From positions 1 through 63,499 of the forward strand of contig CALCNV010000125.1 in the NCBI GenBank assembly GCA_937897645.1: a stretch of DNA of 63,499 nucleotides. The letters are read 5' to 3'. Positions 8,438 to 17,218 of this stretch are shown here, one piece after another. The notes beneath the pieces were generated by a model. The model had not been told where the DNA came from, did no database searches, and was given only the letters and a program-made list of their open reading frames with translations. Made by a program: the position numbers and the translations under genes. Positions within the stretch are counted from its first letter, which is position 1; each line of letters opens with the position of its first letter. The stretch comes from an uncultured Lysobacteraceae bacterium. GTDB lineage: Bacteria; Pseudomonadota; Gammaproteobacteria; Xanthomonadales; Xanthomonadaceae.

Positions 8438-10447
8438 TCACGGCTTCAGGTACTTGTCGTACCAGGCGATGTTGCGTTCCATCCGGTCGCGCAGGTAACT
8501 CGGCACCGTTAGTCCGTGGTTTTCGCCGGGATAGACCACCAGTTGCGTCGGCACGGCGAGTGAGCGCAGCGCCTGGTACATCTGCTCGGCGCCCAAACAT
8601 GGCACGTTCAAATCCTCTTCCGCACATTGGAACATCGTCGGCGTCGTGATCCTGTCCGCATGCAGGAACGGATAGCTCGCTCGGTCGTACTGTTCGCGGT
8701 TTTTCCACGGCGTGCCCAGCTCCAGTTCGTATTCACGGATGTACTGGTCGTGCCCGTACATCGCGTACATGTTGGACGCACCTGCGCCGCTGATCGCGGC
8801 CTTGAAGCGCGGATCGCGCGCGATCACCGCGTTGGTAAGGATGGAACCGTAGCTCCAGCCGCCGACGCCCAGCCGGTCAGGATCGGCGATACCCATCGCC
8901 ACCACGTGGTCGACGCCGGCCAGCACGTCTTCCACGTCCTTGTTGCCCCAGTCCGCGTAGATCGCCTTGGCGAAGTCGAATCCGCGCCCGGAACTGCCGC
9001 GTGGGTTCACCGCGACCACGGCGTAGCCGGCGGCCGCATAGGCCTGCCAGTCCGGCATGAATTCATGGCTGTAGGTGTAGACCGGGCCGCCATGGATGCG
9101 CAGCAAGGTCGGGTAGCGCTTGCCGGGCTGGTAGTCGAGGGGCTTGACCAGCACGCCATCGATCCCAGTGCCGTCGGCGCTCTTGAAATGGATGGCCTCC
9201 ACGTTCGCCAATGGCTTCCGTTCCAGCCACTCGTTGTGCCTTCCAAGTGCACGCAGGCCATCGTTGTCCATGGCGCTGATCTCGTAGGGATGGCTGTCAT
9301 CACCACCCAGCACTACCATGCGCCCGTTCGCGGCCACGTCCAGGTCGTAGTCGAAGCGCTTGCCATGGGTGAGGTCGGTGACCTTGCCATCCGCAAGATC
9401 AATTCGCGACAAGTGCGTCACCAGGCTCTGCTCGATCAAGGCGTAGATGCTCCTGCCATCCGCCGACCAGCGTGGCTTGGTGAAATTGCGATCGATGGGC
9501 GCCGGGACGATGGCCTTGCCGGTGGCGACGTCGACGACAGCCAACTGCCACGGCGCGTAGTAGATCCACTTGTCCTCACCGCCCTGCAAGTAGGCAATGC
9601 GACTGCTGTCCGGACTCCATTCCGGTCGGGTTTCCCAATAGGGATCAAGGTCCGCCCCGGGGAACGTCGTCAACTGGCGTTCGCGCGCACCGGCCTTCGG
9701 TTCGATGACATAAAGATCGAAATTGAGGTGCCGATCCGGATCCTCGCCGCGCTTGGTGACGTAGGCGACCAGGCGTCCGTCCGGCGACCATGCGGGCAGC
9801 ACCTCGTCGTGTGCGCCGGAGGTCAGTTGTTCGACCTTGCTGCTGGCGAGGTCGAACAGGTACAGGTGCTTGCGCCTTGCGCCCAGATAGCCCGCACCGT
9901 CTTCCTTGAACTGGTAGCGTTCACTGACGATCGGCGGCGGGTTCTTGGGCTTGTGCGTGCCCTCCGGAAACTCCGGGTCCATTGCTATCAATGCGAGTTG
10001 CCTGCCCTCCGGTGACCACACGAAATCCTCCACGCCAGCGGCGAAATCCGTGAGCCGTTTTGCATCACCACCCTGCGCGGGCATCAGCCAGACTTGCGTC
10101 ATGGCCTCTTCGCCGTCGTCCTCGGGGTTCTTTTTGCGATCCGACAGGAAGGCGATCCATTGCCCATCGGCAGACCACTGTGGCCGCCAGTCGCTGCTGT
10201 CAGCGGTGTGCGTGAGTTGCATCCGCTTGCTGCCGTCATGGTTCACGCGCCACAGGTCGGATTGCGATGTGTCCGCCTCCAGGTTGGCGGTGGTCAACGT
10301 GTAGACAACCGTATTGCCGTCCGCGCTCAAGTCCGGCTCGGTGAGGTCCGCCAATCGTGCGAGGTCGGCAGGCTGGAAGCCGCGATCCGCCGCCAGCGCT
10401 TGCGTGTCGAGTGCCATGAACAGCATCAAGCAACAAACGGCCCTCAC
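8438..10447 (-). CDS. S9-family serine peptidase (DPP4/acylaminoacyl-peptidase type), exported
   Basis: A 669-residue protein with a signal peptide (about 20 residues), an N-terminal WD40-like TolB propeller (repeats such as 'PEWSPDSSRIAYL' and 'PRWSADGRSIYAL') and a C-terminal alpha/beta hydrolase domain. The catalytic triad is readable: S532 in 'GGWSYGS', D612 in 'AEEDLNVP' and H644 in 'GENHG'. Such enzymes release dipeptides or blocked N-terminal residues from oligopeptides, often after proline. The start at 10447 overlaps the upstream aminotransferase stop by 4 bp (minus strand), so it is the last gene of the aminotransferase-dehydrogenase operon. It probably feeds that pathway with free amino acids from peptides. 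Confidence 0.9.
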   Translation of the reverse strand: MRAVCCLMLFMALDTQALAADRGFQPADLARLADLTEPDLSADGNTVVYTLTTANLEADTSQSDLWRVNHDGSKRMQLTHTADSSDWRPQWSADGQWIAFLSDRKKNPEDDGEEAMTQVWLMPAQGGDAKRLTDFAAGVEDFVWSPEGRQLALIAMDPEFPEGTHKPKNPPPIVSERYQFKEDGAGYLGARRKHLYLFDLASSKVEQLTSGAHDEVLPAWSPDGRLVAYVTKRGEDPDRHLNFDLYVIEPKAGARERQLTTFPGADLDPYWETRPEWSPDSSRIAYLQGGEDKWIYYAPWQLAVVDVATGKAIVPAPIDRNFTKPRWSADGRSIYALIEQSLVTHLSRIDLADGKVTDLTHGKRFDYDLDVAANGRMVVLGGDDSHPYEISAMDNDGLRALGRHNEWLERKPLANVEAIHFKSADGTGIDGVLVKPLDYQPGKRYPTLLRIHGGPVYTYSHEFMPDWQAYAAAGYAVVAVNPRGSSGRGFDFAKAIYADWGNKDVEDVLAGVDHVVAMGIADPDRLGVGGWSYGSILTNAVIARDPRFKAAISGAGASNMYAMYGHDQYIREYELELGTPWKNREQYDRASYPFLHADRITTPTMFQCAEEDLNVPCLGAEQMYQALRSLAVPTQLVVYPGENHGLTVPSYLRDRMERNIAWYDKYLKP

Positions 10448-11775
10448 GCGATAACAGCCATGGCCAGTGCTTCATCGATACTGAGCTTCAGCATCGCGAT
10501 GGCTTCATCCACCTGGGATGCATTGACGTTCAGTGGCGGCATGAAACGCACCGTGCTAACGCCACATGAGAGCAGCAGCAGGCCGTTGTGGAACGCACGG
10601 GTAACCACGTCGTCGCAGAGTTTGCGCGCTGGGGTCTTGTCGCCATCGGGTTCTATCAGTTCCATGCCGATCATCAGGCCCCGTCCGCGGATTTCGCCGA
10701 TGCAGGGATAGGTGCCTGCAAGTTCATTCAAACGTTGCATGAAATGTGCGCCTACGCTGGCCGCGTTGTCGACCAACCCCTCGCGCACCAGGTCTAGTGT
10801 GGCGTTGGCCGCGGCGCAAGCGAGCGGATTACCGCCATAGGTGTTGCCGTGTGCGCCGCGCTTCCATTGCGACATCAGCGAGCGTTTCGCCACTACGGCT
10901 CCGATCGGCAAGCCGGAACCCAAACCCTTGGCCAGGCTCATGATGTCGGGTGAGACGCCGGAATGCTGGCAGGCGAACATCCTGCCGGTGCGGCCGATGC
11001 CCGACTGCACTTCGTCGAAGATCAGCAGGATGCCGTGCTCGTCGCAGAGCTTGCGCAGGCCGCGCAGGAATCCGTCCGGCGGCACCACGTAGCCACCTTC
11101 GCCCTGCAGCGGCTCGACAAGGATCGCAGCCACTTCAGAAGGCGGCACGTTGCGTTCGAACAACATGCGGAGGTAATCCAGCACGGCCTTGCCCTGGTCA
11201 TCGCCTGCAAACAGTGGTCGGTACGGATTGGGGTAGGGCACGTGGGTGACGCCGGGCATGGTCGGCGCGAAGCCAAGCTGTTGGGTGTACTTGCTCGACG
11301 TGAAAGACAGCGACCCCATCGTGCGCCCGTGGAAGCCGCCGAGGAAGCCAATGAAGCGTGGCCGCCGCGTCACGTAACGCGCGAGTTTGAGCGCGCCTTC
11401 CACCGCTTCGGTGCCGGACTGACAGAGGAAGCTCATCGCCGGTTCGTCCATGGGCGCGACCGCGGCCAGGCGTTCGCCTAGTGCGGTCATGTGCTCGTGC
11501 CAGTAGTCGCTGGAGATGTGCAGGAAATCATCGGCGGCCGCCTTCACCGCCTCCACCACGCGCGGATGCGCATGGCCGGTGGCGCACACGGCGATGCCGG
11601 CGGCGAAATCCAAGAAGCGGTTGTCGTCCACGTCCCATACCTCGGTGCCGCGGCCATGCGACATCACGAAGGGATAGTCGCGGGGATAGGAAGGAGAGAT
11701 CACGTCCGCATCGCGCGCGATTATGGCGCGCGCCTTGGGGCCGGGAAGTTCGGTCTTGATGTGCGGGTTGTGCAT
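10444..11775 (-). CDS. Class III PLP aminotransferase (ornithine/4-aminobutyrate group)
   Basis: The frame extends upstream to 12126, but that part lies over the dehydrogenase gene. ATG 11775 gives a normal 443-residue fold-type I enzyme. Visible are the phosphate-binding 'SGTEAVEGALKLAR', the PLP-stacking region 'GGFHGRTMGSLS', the Asp of 'IFDEVQSGIGRTG' and the Schiff-base lysine in 'SLAKGLGSGLPIGAVV'. Substrates of the group are omega-amino donors such as ornithine, GABA or diamines. Directly upstream is a glutamate-semialdehyde dehydrogenase gene, so an ornithine-type delta-transamination followed by oxidation to glutamate is a sensible reading, though not proven. Confidence 0.88.
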   Translation of the reverse strand: MHNPHIKTELPGPKARAIIARDADVISPSYPRDYPFVMSHGRGTEVWDVDDNRFLDFAAGIAVCATGHAHPRVVEAVKAAADDFLHISSDYWHEHMTALGERLAAVAPMDEPAMSFLCQSGTEAVEGALKLARYVTRRPRFIGFLGGFHGRTMGSLSFTSSKYTQQLGFAPTMPGVTHVPYPNPYRPLFAGDDQGKAVLDYLRMLFERNVPPSEVAAILVEPLQGEGGYVVPPDGFLRGLRKLCDEHGILLIFDEVQSGIGRTGRMFACQHSGVSPDIMSLAKGLGSGLPIGAVVAKRSLMSQWKRGAHGNTYGGNPLACAAANATLDLVREGLVDNAASVGAHFMQRLNELAGTYPCIGEIRGRGLMIGMELIEPDGDKTPARKLCDDVVTRAFHNGLLLLSCGVSTVRFMPPLNVNASQVDEAIAMLKLSIDEALAMAVIA

Positions 11776-11840
11776 GTAAGCGCGGCTCGTGGAAGGTGTA
11801 TTCGGAATGACGGGATTACGGTGGAATGCCTGTCCTGCAA

Positions 11841-13409
11841 TCACCCGACGCGCGTGCGCGATTGCTCGCGTAGATACTGGGCGAGATAGTAGAACGAAGC
11901 GATGGCCTTGCCGGTGGTGCCTGAGCCCTTCCAGCCACCGAACGGCTGGTAGCCCGGCCACGCGCCGGTCGTCGCGCCCTGCGGGCGGTTGGCGTAGGTG
12001 ACGCCGGCTTCGATGTGTTCGAAGAAATAGTCCACGTCGTCGTCGCTGCCGTAACAACCCGCAGTCAGGCCGAGCGGTGAATCGTTGGCCAGGCGCAGCG
12101 CTTCCTCGCGGCTCTTCACCCGGCACAGCATCACGATGGGCAGGAACATTTCCTCGCGGAACAGGGGGTGGTCGGCGGGTGCTTCGGCGAGTGTCGGTGC
12201 AACGAAGTAGCCGTGCGCAAGTTCACCCTGGTCCAGGCGACGTGCACCCTGCAGCACGCGCCCGCCATGCGCTGCCAACTCTACTGAATAGCGTGCGTAG
12301 TTACGCAGAGCATTCGCCGTGGTCACCGGGCCCAGCCAATTGTCCTGCCGCGTCGGATCGCCGATGCGCAACGCCTGCATCTTGGCCAGCAGTTTTTCGA
12401 TCAGGGCATCGGCGACCGCATCTTCCACGTACAGGCGCGAAAGCGCCGAACACTTCTGCCCACCCATGCCGAAGGCCGAACGCACGATGCCGGTGGCAGT
12501 GCGCTCCAGGTCCGCGTTGGCGGTCACGATGCAGGCGTTCTTGCCGCCCATCTCGGCAATGCAGGGTCGTGGCCATGCTCCGTTTGCCATGGTGCGATAC
12601 AGGCGCATGCCAACTTCGAACGATCCTGTGAAGGTGACGCCAGCGGCGTGCGCATGGTCGACCAGCGCCTGGCCTACCTCGCTGCCGTTGCCATTGAGAT
12701 AGTTGAACACTCCAGGCGGGAATCCCGCATCGCGCAGGCAGTCGGCCAACAACCGACCCGACCACGGCGTGTCGCTCGCGCCCTTGAACACCACCGTGTT
12801 GCCGGTGACCAGCGCGGCAGCGACCGGTCCACCCGCCAGCGCGAACGGGAAATTGAAGGGTGCGATCACCACCCATGCGCCATGCGGCCGCATCACGCTG
12901 CGGTTGTGCGATTTGAAACCGGGAAGTGGATCGTCCGGCAGCGCGTGGTCGAAACCGCCTTGGCGCTCGAAGTCCTCGGCGTACAGGCGGAAGAAATCCG
13001 CGGTTTCCTGCACTTCACCCAGCGCTTCCATGCGGTTCTTGCCGACTTCCAGGCTGAGCGCTGCGCTGATGGCGTATACGCGCTCTTCTATCAACGCGGC
13101 GACGCGTTTCATCAGGCGCACGCGCTCCGTGGCCGCCTTCGCGCGCCATGCAGGGAACGCGGCATGTGCAGCCTGCATAGCGCGGTCGGCATCGGCTACA
13201 TCAGCCACGGCGAAATGTCCCAGCACGCGGCGTTGGTCGATGGGGCTGCGGCGTTCGTCCAGCGTATGCGTTGCCACGTCCACGCCATTGACATGCAGTG
13301 CATACGTCGCGCCCAGGCTCGCCTCGACGTCCTGCAGGGCGGCATCGAAGCGCACATGCAGGTCGGCAGGTGGGTCGAACATGGTCGCGTAGGTGAGTTT
13401 GTAGCTCAT
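11841..13409 (-). CDS. Aldehyde dehydrogenase of the L-glutamate gamma-semialdehyde (P5C) dehydrogenase type
   Basis: A 522-residue NAD(P)-dependent dehydrogenase. Key features are 'VIAPFNFPFALAGGPVAAAL' (cofactor and active-site Asn), 'FTGSFEVGMRLYR', the general base Glu in 'CIAEMGGKNACIV', and the nucleophilic Cys in 'GMGGQKCSALSR'. The 'AGQKCSA.SR'-type active site and the C-terminal 'PFGGWKGSGTTGKA' are those of the RocA/PruA P5C dehydrogenases as I know them, not of general aldehyde dehydrogenases. It overlaps the next upstream aminotransferase by 4 bp (13406-13409). The reaction is glutamate-5-semialdehyde to glutamate, the exit for proline or ornithine carbon. A related semialdehyde substrate is possible. 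Confidence 0.85.
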   Translation of the reverse strand: MSYKLTYATMFDPPADLHVRFDAALQDVEASLGATYALHVNGVDVATHTLDERRSPIDQRRVLGHFAVADVADADRAMQAAHAAFPAWRAKAATERVRLMKRVAALIEERVYAISAALSLEVGKNRMEALGEVQETADFFRLYAEDFERQGGFDHALPDDPLPGFKSHNRSVMRPHGAWVVIAPFNFPFALAGGPVAAALVTGNTVVFKGASDTPWSGRLLADCLRDAGFPPGVFNYLNGNGSEVGQALVDHAHAAGVTFTGSFEVGMRLYRTMANGAWPRPCIAEMGGKNACIVTANADLERTATGIVRSAFGMGGQKCSALSRLYVEDAVADALIEKLLAKMQALRIGDPTRQDNWLGPVTTANALRNYARYSVELAAHGGRVLQGARRLDQGELAHGYFVAPTLAEAPADHPLFREEMFLPIVMLCRVKSREEALRLANDSPLGLTAGCYGSDDDVDYFFEHIEAGVTYANRPQGATTGAWPGYQPFGGWKGSGTTGKAIASFYYLAQYLREQSRTRVG

Positions 13410-14734
13410 GCTTTTCCCTCGCCTGTGGTCGCGATTTCTGCAAGCAGCCTATCCAGCAGGTCCAGCGCATCAGCCAGCTCCTGCTCTCCGATCACCAGCG
13501 GCGGTGCGAGCAAGATCAGGTTGCCGCGTGCCGCAAAGGACACGCCCTGTGCCATCGCGTCCTTGAGCAAGCGCTTCAACGCCAACGGCATCTGCGGCCA
13601 CGGCGCCAATGGTTCACGACTCGCGCGATCCGCCACCAGCTCCACCACGGCGAACAGCCCATGGCCGCCGCGTACGTCACCGATCACCGCATGACGTGAT
13701 TGCATCGCCTTCAACGTATCGAACATGCGGCGTCCGAGCATGCGTGAGCGCTCGATCAGTCCTTCTTCCTCATACGCCTGCAACGCTGCCAGTCCCGCCG
13801 CGCAGGACAAGGGATGGCCGCAGTAGGTCAGTCCGGTGGACAGCATCTGTTGCTCCAGACGCGCTGCCATCTCCGCCGACAGCACCACGGCGCCGAGCGG
13901 GATGTGGCCACCGGTCAGGCCCTTCGCCAACGTCATCAGATCGGGCTTCGCTGCGTCGCCATGTCGTTGCCAGGCGAACCATTCGCCGCAACGGCCGAAA
14001 CCACTCATGACCTCGTCCGCGATCAGCGGAATCCCATGCGCGCGGGTCAGCGCACGCAACCCAGGCCAATAGTTGTCGGGTGCGACGATGCCGTTGGTGC
14101 CGGCGTTCGGTTCCATCATCACGGCGGCGATTCGGCTCGCGCCGTGGTCCTCGATCATCTGCGCCACGGCAGCGACGGCGTGCTCGCCGCATCCGGTCTC
14201 GCTGTCACTGCCAAACGGGCAGCGATAGGAATAGGGCGGCGGTGCATGCAGTACATGGAATGCAGCCGGGTCCACCTGCGTGCGCGTGCGGCTGTCGCCC
14301 GACAGCGCCATGCCGGCATAGCTTGCGCCGTGGTACGAACGGTCACGGGTAATGACTTGGCCCTGCGGCAGGCCACGCGCCTGGCGTGCGAACTTGATCG
14401 CGTGCTCGTTGGCATCGGCGCCGCCGAGGGTGAAGAACACGCGTCCGCCACTGAAACCCGATTTCTCCAGCAGCGCCTCGGCCAGTTCCGCACGCGGCTG
14501 GGCACCCCACGCCGAAGTCACGAAGCACAGGCGCTCGGCCTGTTCGCGGATCGCGGCGACCACGCGTGGATGCTGGTGGCCGAGGTTGCTGCACTCGGCC
14601 AGGCTGCTCATGTCCAGGTACTCGCGACCTTCCGCGTCGCGCAGGCGTGCGCCCCGGCCACCGACGATCGTCGGCGCATTCCATTCCGACTGCACGCACC
14701 AGCTGTGCAGGACGCTGTCGGCCTCACTCGTCAC
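13406..14734 (-). CDS. Class III PLP aminotransferase (omega-amino acid:pyruvate-like)
   Basis: A 442-residue enzyme, first gene of the minus-strand operon and divergent from the IclR regulator. It has 'FTLGGADANEHAIKFAR' (phosphate loop), 'RDRSYHGASYAGMALSGD', 'LIADEVMSGFGRCGEW' and the PLP lysine in 'TLAKGLTGGHIPLGAV'. These resemble taurine-, beta-alanine- and other omega-amino acid:pyruvate transaminases more than ornithine transaminase, so the operon carries two aminotransferases with different expected donors. Identity to the other aminotransferase is low outside core motifs, so it is not a recent duplicate. Start ATG 14734 lies 105 bp from the IclR gene. Confidence 0.87.
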   Translation of the reverse strand: MTSEADSVLHSWCVQSEWNAPTIVGGRGARLRDAEGREYLDMSSLAECSNLGHQHPRVVAAIREQAERLCFVTSAWGAQPRAELAEALLEKSGFSGGRVFFTLGGADANEHAIKFARQARGLPQGQVITRDRSYHGASYAGMALSGDSRTRTQVDPAAFHVLHAPPPYSYRCPFGSDSETGCGEHAVAAVAQMIEDHGASRIAAVMMEPNAGTNGIVAPDNYWPGLRALTRAHGIPLIADEVMSGFGRCGEWFAWQRHGDAAKPDLMTLAKGLTGGHIPLGAVVLSAEMAARLEQQMLSTGLTYCGHPLSCAAGLAALQAYEEEGLIERSRMLGRRMFDTLKAMQSRHAVIGDVRGGHGLFAVVELVADRASREPLAPWPQMPLALKRLLKDAMAQGVSFAARGNLILLAPPLVIGEQELADALDLLDRLLAEIATTGEGKA

Positions 14735-14767
14735 GCGCCGCTCCTCGGGGTGAATTTGTGCGGTAAT

Positions 14768-14790
14768 CGAACATTAATTCGTATTGCGAA
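14768..14790. promoter_or_regulatory. Candidate IclR operator between divergent genes
   Basis: The divergent gap contains an AT-rich stretch with three alternating half-sites: CGAA (14768-14771), TTCG (14778-14781) and CGAA (14787-14790). These form two overlapping short inverted repeats with 6- and 5-bp spacers. Overlapping palindromes of this kind are typical of PcaR/IclR-class sites. Its AT richness stands out in this genome. It could control both the regulator and the aminotransferase operon. Confidence 0.45.
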
Positions 14791-14839
14791 CCCATTGGAA
14801 ACCTTCTACGCTCGGGCTGTCAATCGGATCACGTAGCGC

Positions 14840-15655
14840 ATGGCGGCAAACCTGTTCGAGCAAAGTCCCGACTACGTGCAATCGCTGGCACGCAGCTTGC
14901 GCGTGCTGCGTGCCTTCGGCCACGACCTGCCCACGCCCAGCCTGTCCGAGCTCGCCGCGCGCACCGGACTGTCGCGTGCGGTGGTGCGGCGCATCCTGCT
15001 GACGCTGCAGCACCTGGGCTACGTGGGCGTGCGTGGGCGCAGCTTTTTCCTGACCCCCCGCGTGCTGGAACTCGGCTACAGCTACCTGTCGTCGCTGGAC
15101 CTGACCGAACTCGCGCAGCAGACCATGGAACAGTTGGCGCAGCGCGTCGGTGAATCCTGTTCCATGGCGGTGCTGGAAGGCAACGACATCGTCTATGTAT
15201 TGCGCGTGCCGGTGCGGCGGGTGATGAGCATCGCGTTGGGAGTCGGGGCGCGCCTGCCCGCCTTCGCCGCTTCGATGGGACGGGTGATGCTGGCCGACCT
15301 GAAGGATGCCGACCTCGATGCATGGATGCAGGGCAATGATTTCACCGCCTGCACGCCGAATACGCTGCGCACGCCCAAGGCATTGAAGGCGGAACTGCTA
15401 CGCGTGCGCAAGCAGGGCTACGCCTTGGTATCGCAGGAACTCGAGCTCGGCCTGTGCTCGATCGCCGTTCCCATACGCGCCAGCAATGGCCGCGTGGTGG
15501 CCGGTCTGAACGTGAGCATGCAATACACCGACAAGGCAAGCGAGCGCGCACTCAAGGACATCCTGCCGGCGCTGCTGTCCGCGCAACCCGAAATCGAGCT
15601 GGCCGTACGCCAGGGCAGTTGGGCGCCGCAGGTGTTCCCGCGCCAGGGCCTGTGA
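14840..15655 (+). CDS. IclR-family transcriptional regulator (PcaR/PcaU-like)
   Basis: A 271-residue regulator. The N-terminal winged helix-turn-helix (about residues 13-70) contains 'LSELAARTGLSRAVVRRILLTLQHLGY' (given here in part as the recognition helix SRAVVRRIL), followed by the effector-binding domain with 'GVGARLPAFAASMGRVMLA', the conserved signature near residues 133-153. PcaR/PcaU/PobR members are activators or repressors of catabolic operons and bind the pathway substrate or an intermediate. Its position, divergent from the aminotransferase operon and upstream of the M20 peptidase, TPR-sulfotransferase and TonB receptor, makes it the obvious local regulator. Effector unknown. Confidence 0.92.
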   Translation: MAANLFEQSPDYVQSLARSLRVLRAFGHDLPTPSLSELAARTGLSRAVVRRILLTLQHLGYVGVRGRSFFLTPRVLELGYSYLSSLDLTELAQQTMEQLAQRVGESCSMAVLEGNDIVYVLRVPVRRVMSIALGVGARLPAFAASMGRVMLADLKDADLDAWMQGNDFTACTPNTLRTPKALKAELLRVRKQGYALVSQELELGLCSIAVPIRASNGRVVAGLNVSMQYTDKASERALKDILPALLSAQPEIELAVRQGSWAPQVFPRQGL

Positions 15656-15720
15656 TCCATCCCTTGCCGGCTGCATGGCGTCAGCGTCATGGATCCATGA
15701 ACAGCACTACCGGAGCAGCA

Positions 15721-17127
15721 ATGCATTACCCACGGTCATTCGTAGTACGCACTGCAGCGTCAACCGCCCTGCTCACCCTTGCATTTGCCGCAACCGGGGC
15801 AGAGCACGCGCCTGCCACGCACCAGGCGCTGGGCCGCGACCTGCTGCGTGAACTGATCGGGATCGACACCACCCCGGACCATGGCAACACCACGGCCGCG
15901 GCGGAACAACTGGCGAAGCGTTTCCTTGCGGCAGGCTTCGATCCCGCGGATGTCCACGTCCTCGGCGACAACCCGTTGAAACGCAACCTCGTGGTGCGCC
16001 TGCGCGGCAAGGGCGAGCGCGAGCCGATCCTCTTGCTCGCACACCTGGACGTGGTGGAAGCCAAGCGCGAGGACTGGAACGTCGATCCCTTCGTGCTCAC
16101 CGAGAAGGATGGCTACTTCTACGGCCGCGGCACTTCCGACAACAAGGCTGGCGCGGCGGGCCTGGTGGCGACGCTGTTGCGATTGAGCGAAGAAGCTTTC
16201 GTGCCGCGCGGCGACTACGTGCTGGCGCTGACCGCAGGCGAAGAGGACGGTGGCGACAATGGCGTGCAATGGCTGCTGGCCAATCGACCCGAGCTGATCA
16301 AGGCCCAGTACGCACTCAATGTGGACGGTGGCGGGCCGGAAATCCGCAACGGCGCACCGGCGGTGCTGTCGGTGGAAACCGCGGAGAAGGTCTACGTGAG
16401 CTACACCCTGACCGCGCGCGATCCGGGCGGGCACAGTTCCTTGCCTACGCCGGGCAACGCCATCCAGCGCCTCGCGCAAGGTCTGTCGCGGCTGGCTTCG
16501 CACCCGTTCCCGCTGCACACCAATTCGGCCACGCGTGGCTATTACGCCGGACTTGCGAAGCTGTATGCCGGCGCGGTCGCCGACGATATGCTCGCCGCGT
16601 CGCGCGAGCCGCAGGATCCGGCGGTGCTGGCACGGCTGGCAGCCACGTCCACGTACAACAACTCACAATTACGCACCACGTGCGTGCCCACACTGCTGAA
16701 GGGCGGGCATGCGGAGAACGCCCTGCCGCAGATGGCCCAAGCCACGATAAATTGCCGGGTGCTGCCCGATGAAGACCTGGCGAGCATCGATGCGGCGTTG
16801 AGGGAAGCGCTGGCTGATCCCGGCATCGAAGTGGCGCGTGTCGCGGAGCCGCAGGCGGGTCCGCCCTCACCGGTCAATGCCGGGCTTTTCTCGCACATCG
16901 CCGACGCGGCACACGGCCTTTGGAGTGAAATACCGGTTTCACCTTACATGTCGGCCGGTGCCACCGACAGCGTGTTCTTGCGTGCGGCCGGCATGCCCGT
17001 GTATGTGTTCAACGGCATGCCCTACGATGTGGACGACGACCGCGCCCATGGCCAGGACGAACGCATCCTGGCCCAGTCCTACTACCAATCATTGCAATTC
17101 AACTATAGATTGCTGAAAGCGCTATGA
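15721..17127 (+). CDS. Exported M20-family zinc dipeptidase/carboxypeptidase
   Basis: ATG 15721 is preferred over ATG 15697 because GGAG sits 5 bases before it and the protein then starts with a signal peptide (MHYPRSFVVRTAASTALL...). The 468-residue enzyme shows the di-zinc sites: His-x-Asp in 'LLAHLDVVEAKREDW', the bridging Asp in 'GRGTSDNKAG', and catalytic/ligand glutamates in 'TAGEEDGGDNG'. A dimerisation domain follows ('GGHSSLPTPGNAI'). M20 peptidases of this subgroup remove C-terminal residues or split dipeptides in the periplasm. It is transcribed in the same direction as the TPR-sulfotransferase and TonB receptor and fits peptide processing for the island. Confidence 0.9.
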   Translation: MHYPRSFVVRTAASTALLTLAFAATGAEHAPATHQALGRDLLRELIGIDTTPDHGNTTAAAEQLAKRFLAAGFDPADVHVLGDNPLKRNLVVRLRGKGEREPILLLAHLDVVEAKREDWNVDPFVLTEKDGYFYGRGTSDNKAGAAGLVATLLRLSEEAFVPRGDYVLALTAGEEDGGDNGVQWLLANRPELIKAQYALNVDGGGPEIRNGAPAVLSVETAEKVYVSYTLTARDPGGHSSLPTPGNAIQRLAQGLSRLASHPFPLHTNSATRGYYAGLAKLYAGAVADDMLAASREPQDPAVLARLAATSTYNNSQLRTTCVPTLLKGGHAENALPQMAQATINCRVLPDEDLASIDAALREALADPGIEVARVAEPQAGPPSPVNAGLFSHIADAAHGLWSEIPVSPYMSAGATDSVFLRAAGMPVYVFNGMPYDVDDDRAHGQDERILAQSYYQSLQFNYRLLKAL

Positions 17128-17218
17128 GGAAAGGGGTGGTTCCAGTGAAGCGCAAACCATTCGAAATGGGTGCGTGGCCGGCGGGCCGGCAGGCGCATGT
17201 GCGATTGGAAAGTCGCGC

